Assembly (NCBI RefSeq): GCF_004353905.1
Contig: NZ_SMOD01000032.1
Span: forward strand, 25,347-89,346
From: Paraburkholderia guartelaensis
GTDB taxonomy: Bacteria; Pseudomonadota; Gammaproteobacteria; Burkholderiales; Burkholderiaceae
Reading direction: 5' to 3'
DNA: 64,000 bases
Shown here: in pieces, positions 59,342 to 64,000 of the stretch
Layout: each line of letters opens with the position of its first letter
How positions within the stretch are numbered: position 1 is the stretch's first letter
Made by a program: the position numbers and the translations under genes
Notes under the pieces: model-generated
What the model was told of the DNA's origin: nothing
The model's input: only the letters and a program-made list of their open reading frames with translations
Databases searched by the model: none

Positions 59342-61138
59342 TCAGTGCGGCCGGCCCGTGAGCAGCCGGCTCAGCGTCGCGAACGCGGTGGCCGGCAGCT
59401 CGTGCAGCTTGCGTACGACCACGGCATTCGGATAGAACGCCTCAACGGCGTCGTCCAGGATGCCGATGCCGACCAGCTCGATGCCCTGCTCGTTGACCGC
59501 CTGCGCGCGCGCGAGCAGGTCGCTGCGCAATACAGCCGGGTCGCCGTCGCTCGTCGAAGGATAGCCGTCCGAGAGGACGAAAAGCAGCCGCCGGCGCGCC
59601 TTGCGCTGAGCGAGTCGCGCCGCCGCCCAGGCGAGCGCTTCGCCGTCGGGGTTCTCGTGGCCGCACTCGATGGCCGCGAGCCCGCTCAGGTCGCGTGAGT
59701 CGAAGCGCTTGAACACGCGCAGGTCCAGCCGCTCGACGAAGCGGTTATAGGCCCGTAGATCCGCGCCGGCCGCGCGCTCGCGTTCATAGAGCGCGCGCAT
59801 TTCCGGCGTTTCGATCGAACTGTAGCCGAGCACTTCCGAATCGAAGGCGAGCTGCGTGAGCGCGTCGGCGAGCGCGGCCGCGCACAGGCGCGCCAGCTCG
59901 ATCTTGCGGCCCGCCATCGAGCCGCTCAGGTCGAGCAGCAGCGTGACGACCGTGTCGCGCCCGCTCGCATGACGCGCCACGCGAAACGGCGTGCGGTAGC
60001 CGCGTGAGGCGGCGAGACGCGCGAGCGCCGCGCGGTCGATCTCGCCGCGCTCCTGCTCGCGCTTCCAGTGCGTGAGTTCGTCGGCCTTGAGCACGCGCTC
60101 GAGCTGGGCCTTGAGCGCGCCCGTCTCCGCGCGCGCCAGTGCGCGCAGCTTGCGCCAGCCGGTGGCGTCGCCGCGGCCCGTGAGATCGGTGACGGCGTCG
60201 TAGGCCGTGGTCAGCGGGATCGACAAACGTGGCCGCGTTGGCGCAGCGCTGCGATTCGTGGCGGCGGCGTGCGGCGCATCCGCTTCGGAAAGCGCTGCGC
60301 CGGCGGCGGAATCGGATTCGGCGCTCGCACGTGCCGAAGCGCCGTCGCCGCCTTCGCGGACATCATCCGGCTGGGCGGCGCTGCCCGGCGGCTCGACCTC
60401 GTCGTCCTTGCCGAAGTCGTCTATCGCCTGAGCGAGCCGCGCCGATTCGTCGTCGAGCCCTTCGGGCGGGCCCGCCGTCTGCATCATGTTGTTCGCGCCG
60501 CGCGACGCGAGCGCGCGCACGCCCGCCACGATCGCCGCGGCCGCACTCAGGCTGGCGCGCGTCGACTGGCTCGCGCGGGCCGCGCCGAGCGGAGCGTCGA
60601 TCGCACGCAGCGCGGCGGCAAGCGCCGCGGCATCGCGCTCCAGCACGCCCGGCGCTTCGTCCCACAGCGTACGCTCGATCGCCCATGCAAGGCGCTCGCG
60701 CCACGCCAGTTTCGACCAGCGCCGCGCGACTGCCTCACGGCGCTGCATACGCCAGCTTTGCGCGTAGCGTTGCGCGCCAGGGAATGCCCGCGCGAGCTGC
60801 GCGAGCACGCGACGGTCCTCGATCGCCTGCGCAATGCGCCCCGTCACGCCGGCTTGCGGCGTGTCGAGACGCGCCGCTTCGCTGTAGCGATGGCGCGCCG
60901 CCAGCAAATCGAGCGCGCCGAGCAGTGCGGCTTCATTTGCGCCATCAGTTGCGAGGCGCGCGGGCAGCACGAAACGTTCGCCTTCAATGCGCGGCTCGCC
61001 CGCGCCGAACGACACGCTCACGCGCGAGTCGCCGGTCAGCACCCGTGCGAGGCGGCCGAGCGCGCCCGCGGGATCGGCGCTCGCCGTCAAGCTTTGTGTT
61101 TCGTCCTGCAAGCTGGACACGGGCGCCTCCGCACTCAC
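59342..61138 (-). CDS. CobT-like VWA domain protein
   Basis: The product is 598 residues. The N-terminal half is helical with an acidic Ser/Ala-rich linker (about 225-300). The C-terminal third is a von Willebrand A domain with an intact MIDAS motif DLSGSMAG (403-410), a Thr/Ser position in YSSIETPEM and SDGYPS. It resembles cobaltochelatase subunit CobT, but no CobN is nearby. A GTG start overlaps the ATPase stop (GTGA), so the two are coupled. By family knowledge, MoxR-type ATPase plus VWA partners act in metal insertion or protein remodelling. Confidence 0.82.
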   Translation of the reverse strand: MSAEAPVSSLQDETQSLTASADPAGALGRLARVLTGDSRVSVSFGAGEPRIEGERFVLPARLATDGANEAALLGALDLLAARHRYSEAARLDTPQAGVTGRIAQAIEDRRVLAQLARAFPGAQRYAQSWRMQRREAVARRWSKLAWRERLAWAIERTLWDEAPGVLERDAAALAAALRAIDAPLGAARASQSTRASLSAAAAIVAGVRALASRGANNMMQTAGPPEGLDDESARLAQAIDDFGKDDEVEPPGSAAQPDDVREGGDGASARASAESDSAAGAALSEADAPHAAATNRSAAPTRPRLSIPLTTAYDAVTDLTGRGDATGWRKLRALARAETGALKAQLERVLKADELTHWKREQERGEIDRAALARLAASRGYRTPFRVARHASGRDTVVTLLLDLSGSMAGRKIELARLCAAALADALTQLAFDSEVLGYSSIETPEMRALYERERAAGADLRAYNRFVERLDLRVFKRFDSRDLSGLAAIECGHENPDGEALAWAAARLAQRKARRRLLFVLSDGYPSTSDGDPAVLRSDLLARAQAVNEQGIELVGIGILDDAVEAFYPNAVVVRKLHELPATAFATLSRLLTGRPH

Positions 61139-62358
61139 GCGTCGAAGATCACGTGATGCCGGATGACGCTGCGGATGAGCGCCGCATCGTCCGCGCTCAC
61201 CTTCGCGTAGATCGCCGGCCCCGCCGCGCGTTCGACATCGCCGGTGCGCAGCATGAGTTCGGCCCAGTCGATCAGGCGCCGCGTGGAGAACGCGCTCGCG
61301 AGGTCCTCGCGGGCGAACGCGGCGCGGCAGTCGGCGGCAATGGCGGCGAGTGTGTGCGCGAGCGGCCGCGTGAGCACCGGCAGCGTGCGCAGCAATACTT
61401 CGGTTTCCTCTTCAAGTGAAAGATAGTCGAACAGGTAGACGCGCCAGCGGTCGAGAAAGGCCTCATTGAGCAGATTCGCGCCCTGGTACAGATGGCGGTA
61501 CGCGCTCATCGCGCCTGCGGCGTTCGCGGTGGCGAAGAGACGGAACGACGGGTGCGGCTCGACGATTTCGTTGCCGCGCTCCTTGAGCAGCAGGCGGCCG
61601 TTCGGTTCCAGCACGGCGGTGAGCACCGCCAGAATGGACGGCTCGGCAAAGTCGAGTTCATCGATGATGAGCCAGTAGCCCTCGCGCATCGCCACGGGCA
61701 GCACGCCGTCCACCCAGATCGTCTCGCCGCCCTTCACGGTCCAGAAGCCGACGAAGTCGCCGATGGTGGTCTGACCGTTCATGTTCGCGCGCAGCACGCC
61801 ATAGTCGGCGCGCGCCGCTACCTGCTCGATGAAGCTCGTCTTGCCCGAACCCGTATGGCCGATCAGCATGACGCGGCGATTTTCTACGATGTCCTGAACG
61901 ATGTCGTCGCCACGTTCGGTGAATAGGTAGGCCGCGTTCACGCGCGGCACCAGCGCGTTCGGCTCGCCGCGCGGCAGATCGACACTGCCGATCCGTACGG
62001 TGGGCGTGCTGGCGTGCGGCCTGACCTGAGCCGAATTGGCCTCGCGCGCCGCTTCGACGGCCCGCCGCAAGGCCGCGGAAAATGTGCTGCCCGCCAGTGA
62101 AGCTCGCGCTTCATCGGCGCGCTGCGCTTCGGAAACGAAGCCCTCGCGACGCCACTTGAGCAGCTTCGCTTCGAGATTGTCGAGGTCGATCTCGGTGTCG
62201 ACGTCGACTTCACCGCTCTCGCCCTGCCCATGCTCGATGCGGTACATATGCGCGCGTTCGGAAGACGAGACGCGCCACCATTCGCGCGCGCGGCCGTCGC
62301 CGCGGGTGTAGAGGCCGAGCGGGGCTTCGTCTTGCAGTGCGGGATCGGTTGCGTTCAT
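61135..62358 (-). CDS. CobS-like MoxR-type AAA+ ATPase
   Basis: The product is 407 residues. Walker A is GHTGSGKTS (167-175), Walker B is WLIIDELDFA, sensor 1 is LFATANA, and FLDRWRVYLFDYL is the Arg-finger region, matching the CobS/MoxR clade. A roughly 120-residue N-terminal extension (WWRVSSSERAHMYRIEHG, then LKWRREGF) is not found in CobS. The ATG was chosen over a TTG ten codons upstream. It forms a coupled pair with the CobT-like gene and is divergent from an AraC regulator. Confidence 0.84.
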   Translation of the reverse strand: MNATDPALQDEAPLGLYTRGDGRAREWWRVSSSERAHMYRIEHGQGESGEVDVDTEIDLDNLEAKLLKWRREGFVSEAQRADEARASLAGSTFSAALRRAVEAAREANSAQVRPHASTPTVRIGSVDLPRGEPNALVPRVNAAYLFTERGDDIVQDIVENRRVMLIGHTGSGKTSFIEQVAARADYGVLRANMNGQTTIGDFVGFWTVKGGETIWVDGVLPVAMREGYWLIIDELDFAEPSILAVLTAVLEPNGRLLLKERGNEIVEPHPSFRLFATANAAGAMSAYRHLYQGANLLNEAFLDRWRVYLFDYLSLEEETEVLLRTLPVLTRPLAHTLAAIAADCRAAFAREDLASAFSTRRLIDWAELMLRTGDVERAAGPAIYAKVSADDAALIRSVIRHHVIFDA

Positions 62359-62527
62359 GGACGGGAAATGCAGGGCGCGTTCGGTCAATCGTCACATATT
62401 ACCGATGCGCACCGCAGTGCGGCAATGCGGCAGTGCCCCGGCCATGCTTCCGGCGCACCCTCAACCATGCTAGCGTGACGATCGCCGTACGAGGCGCGCA
62501 CGCCTCACCTGCCACCCGGAGATCCCC

Positions 62528-63328
62528 ATGCCCCAAGCCGCGCCGCCCGAACTCGACGACGAGCCAGGGCGCGGCCGTTCGCTCGCACGCCACTACCCGC
62601 GCGGCCTCCAGATCGAGCCGCACACGCATACGTGGGCGCAAGTGCTCTACGCCGTCTCCGGCGTGATGTGGGTCGAGGTGGAGCGCGAAGCACTCGTCGT
62701 GCCGCCGCAGCGCGCCGTGTGGCTGCCTCCCGGCACGCAGCACGCCATCCACATGCTGAGCGCCGTCGAGATGCGCAATCTCTATCTGCACGAGCGCGAC
62801 AGCCGGCACCTGAGCGAGCGGTGCGAAGTGTTCGAGGTCAACGGCCTGCTGCGCGAACTCATTACGAGCCTCGCGGAACGCGCGCGCGAAGACGACGCCT
62901 GGCTCGACGCCGCCTACCGCCTCGCGTCGATCGAACTCGCCCACGCACCGCGCTCCACGCTGCGCATTCCGCTGCCCGACTCGTCCGACCGCCGCCTCGC
63001 CACGCTGTGCCGCGCAGTGATTGACAACCCGTCGGCCGATATCGGCTTCGAACAGCACGCGGCTTGGGTGGGCGCGAGCGTACGCACCCTCTCGCGGCTC
63101 TTCACGCGCGAGCTTGGCATGGGGTTTGCGGAGTGGCGCCGCCAGGTGCAGCTCGCAGTCGCGGTGTCGCGCCTCGCGGAAGGCGAGCCTGTGAGTGCCG
63201 TGGCGCGGATGCTGGGCTATCTGCCCAGCAGCTTCAGCGACATGTTCCGCCGCGAGCTGGGCGTGCCGCCCAGCGAGTTCCGGCCCACCGGCACACTGGG
63301 TTTCGCAGAGGAAAGCGCGGAGCAGTGA
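62528..63328 (+). CDS. AraC family transcriptional regulator with N-terminal cupin
   Basis: The product is 266 residues. The N-terminal cupin domain (about 20-110, with IEPHTHTWAQVLYAVSG and VVPPQRAVWLPPGTQHAI) resembles the ligand domain of many AraC regulators. The C-terminal double HTH (about 165-258) includes GASVRTLSRLFTRELGMGF and VARMLGYLPSSFSDMFRRELG. The ATG follows a weak ribosome site. It is divergent from the AAA+/VWA operon; its targets are unknown. Confidence 0.88.
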   Translation: MPQAAPPELDDEPGRGRSLARHYPRGLQIEPHTHTWAQVLYAVSGVMWVEVEREALVVPPQRAVWLPPGTQHAIHMLSAVEMRNLYLHERDSRHLSERCEVFEVNGLLRELITSLAERAREDDAWLDAAYRLASIELAHAPRSTLRIPLPDSSDRRLATLCRAVIDNPSADIGFEQHAAWVGASVRTLSRLFTRELGMGFAEWRRQVQLAVAVSRLAEGEPVSAVARMLGYLPSSFSDMFRRELGVPPSEFRPTGTLGFAEESAEQ

Positions 63329-63341
63329 CGCCTGGCGCGGC

Positions 63342-63560
63342 TCAGTGCGGCGGCAGATCGCCCACTAGCGGGAACATGTCGGGCGTATAGCCCATATTGA
63401 AGTAACCGGCCCGTGCATAGGTGGCGATTCGTTCGAGATGCTCGGTTTCGCGCGACGCATCGCGCGGTTCGGGCTCATCGGCGTGCGGCGTGGGCGGCCC
63501 GCCCGCCCGTCCGCGCCGCGTGAACCACGCCGGCACGGACAGCATCGACAGCTTCGACAT
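63342..63560 (-). CDS. Hypothetical 72-residue protein
   Basis: The protein begins MSKLSMLSVPAWFTRRGRAGG, has a charged middle (DEPEPRDASRETEHLER) and ends GYTPDMFPLVGDLPPH. I recognise no family. The ATG is preceded by AGGAGTCCGCG, a good ribosome site, which supports it over the longer frame. It converges on the AraC gene. Confidence 0.6.
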   Translation of the reverse strand: MSKLSMLSVPAWFTRRGRAGGPPTPHADEPEPRDASRETEHLERIATYARAGYFNMGYTPDMFPLVGDLPPH

Positions 63561-63805
63561 CGCGGACTCCTTGCAAGGCGTTGACCTCTTCCAATCTAGA
63601 CAGTCAGAGGCGCGCACGCAAACAAGCATTTCTGGGATGCATAGCACACCGCGGCCAATGTTCATCGTTGAACCGCCCGGCGCGCTGTAAACGCCCGAAA
63701 ACCTTACAAATAACTAACGTTTCGAAATTGGCGCACGAGTTGGTTAGACTGCGAGTCTTAGCCTTCGCTGCACGGGCGAGGCACGGCTTCGACGGCATAA
63801 CAATC
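63561..63805. other. AT-richer upstream region of the terminal leader
   Basis: No gene is supported. The stretch from about 63700 to 63750 (AACCTTACAAATAACTAACG and AATTGGCGC) is less GC-rich and probably holds the promoter of the leader transcript. No clear terminator or operator was found. Confidence 0.35.
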
Positions 63806-63934
63806 ATGAGAATGCGTATGCAGCAACTCGACAGTCAGCGGCAGCAATTCGCGGCGGCCAAGCCGTTGAGTGCGCCGACATGGTTTCTCCGCACCGCCTC
63901 GCGCGGTGTTCCGACCTCCTGGAGGCAGGCATGA
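63806..63934 (+). CDS. Putative 42-residue leader peptide coupled to the next gene
   Basis: An ATG at 63806 opens a frame ending in TGA that overlaps the start of the following gene as ATGA. The peptide begins MRMRMQQLDSQRQQFAAAKP and ends RGVPTSWRQA; it is Gln/Arg-rich. Part of it is encoded by the left arm of a 34-base inverted repeat. It could be a regulatory leader or merely a fortuitous frame. Confidence 0.45.
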   Translation: MRMRMQQLDSQRQQFAAAKPLSAPTWFLRTASRGVPTSWRQA

Positions 63935-64000
63935 GCGACGTCCCTCAGACGCAACCCGCGCCCCAGCCGCCGCGAATTGCTGCCGCTGACTGTCGAGTTG
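63824..64000. repeat. 34-base perfect inverted repeat around a translation start, reaching the window edge
   Basis: Bases 63824-63857 (starting CAACTCGACAGTCAGCGGCA) are the exact reverse complement of 63967-64000 (ending GCTGACTGTCGAGTTG). The 109-base loop contains CCTCC-T-GGAGG overlapping the ribosome site and the next start codon. The right arm ends exactly at the window edge, so the pairing may extend further. Confidence 0.85.
63931..64000 (+). CDS. Start of an unidentified gene (partial)
   Basis: An ATG with GGAGG five bases upstream begins MSDVPQTQPAPQPPRIAAAD and runs off the window. Only 23 residues are visible, too few for identification. The proline-rich start could be a cytoplasmic tail. 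Its codons 13 onward form the right arm of the inverted repeat. Confidence 0.5.
   Translation, partial: MSDVPQTQPAPQPPRIAAADCRV

Noticed and set aside
59342..62358. Assignment of the AAA+/VWA pair as true cobaltochelatase CobS and CobT
   Set aside because: No CobN or cobalamin biosynthesis gene is visible, and the ATPase has an extra N-terminal region, so only 'CobS/CobT-like' is supported.

Overview
The window is GC-rich chromosomal DNA from a member of the Burkholderiaceae, most likely Paraburkholderia or a close relative such as Caballeronia. The inference rests on several features together: a small DUF4148 protein, a Gram-negative porin of the Burkholderia type ending in Phe, a complete wsp cluster, a PHB-depolymerase-type esterase, and a large palindromic intergenic repeat of a kind I associate with this group. 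No rRNA, tRNA, CRISPR array, phage or transposase gene was seen.

Left part (1-24 kb). The end of a sarcosine/N-methyltryptophan oxidase gene is followed by a lipoprotein. Next is an ECF42-type sigma factor operon with two YCII/DGPF proteins and a VOC protein, then a TetR regulator divergent from a metallo-beta-lactamase-fold hydrolase. A ROK regulator with an excellent palindromic operator heads a sugar ABC transporter operon (ATPase, permease, periplasmic binding protein). After it come an orphan sulfonate-type binding protein, two cyclic-di-GMP enzymes (CSS-EAL and GAF/PAS-GGDEF), a CorA/ZntB transporter, a DUF1479 protein, a MarR-DHA2 efflux pair with a nested palindromic operator, a PHB-depolymerase-like esterase, a split chromate transporter and a DUF4148 protein.

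Middle (24-40 kb). An HtrA-like protease with an altered oxyanion-hole residue is followed by a ~530 bp near-perfect palindrome. Then comes an ECF sigma factor flanked by two membrane anti-sigma-like proteins, divergent from a secreted beta-propeller-like protein. The complete wspABCDEF-wspR surface-sensing chemosensory operon (MCP, CheW, CheR-TPR, CheW, CheA-REC, CheB, REC-GGDEF) lies on the minus strand, with ATGA stop/start overlaps at several junctions.

Right part (40-64 kb). A quinate/shikimate catabolic locus has aroQ-aroE-MFS-tetR on one strand and a fused 3-dehydroshikimate dehydratase plus porin on the other, with a 14-bp palindrome between them. A PucR-type regulator, fadD and a PiT phosphate transporter come next. 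An alicyclic acid (cyclohexanecarboxylate) degradation cluster, badH-badI-aliB-aliA, is read divergently from badR across a perfect palindromic operator. A CobS-like AAA+ ATPase, CobT-like VWA protein and membrane J-domain protein form an uncharacterised module. An AraC regulator, a small protein, and a leader region with a 34-bp perfect inverted repeat running into the window edge complete the window.

The best leads for something undescribed are the AAA+/VWA/J-domain module, the terminal inverted repeat with its coupled leader ORF, the large palindrome, and a REP-like hairpin family (a tandem array at 42.4 kb and a related copy in the ROK mRNA leader at 6.4 kb).
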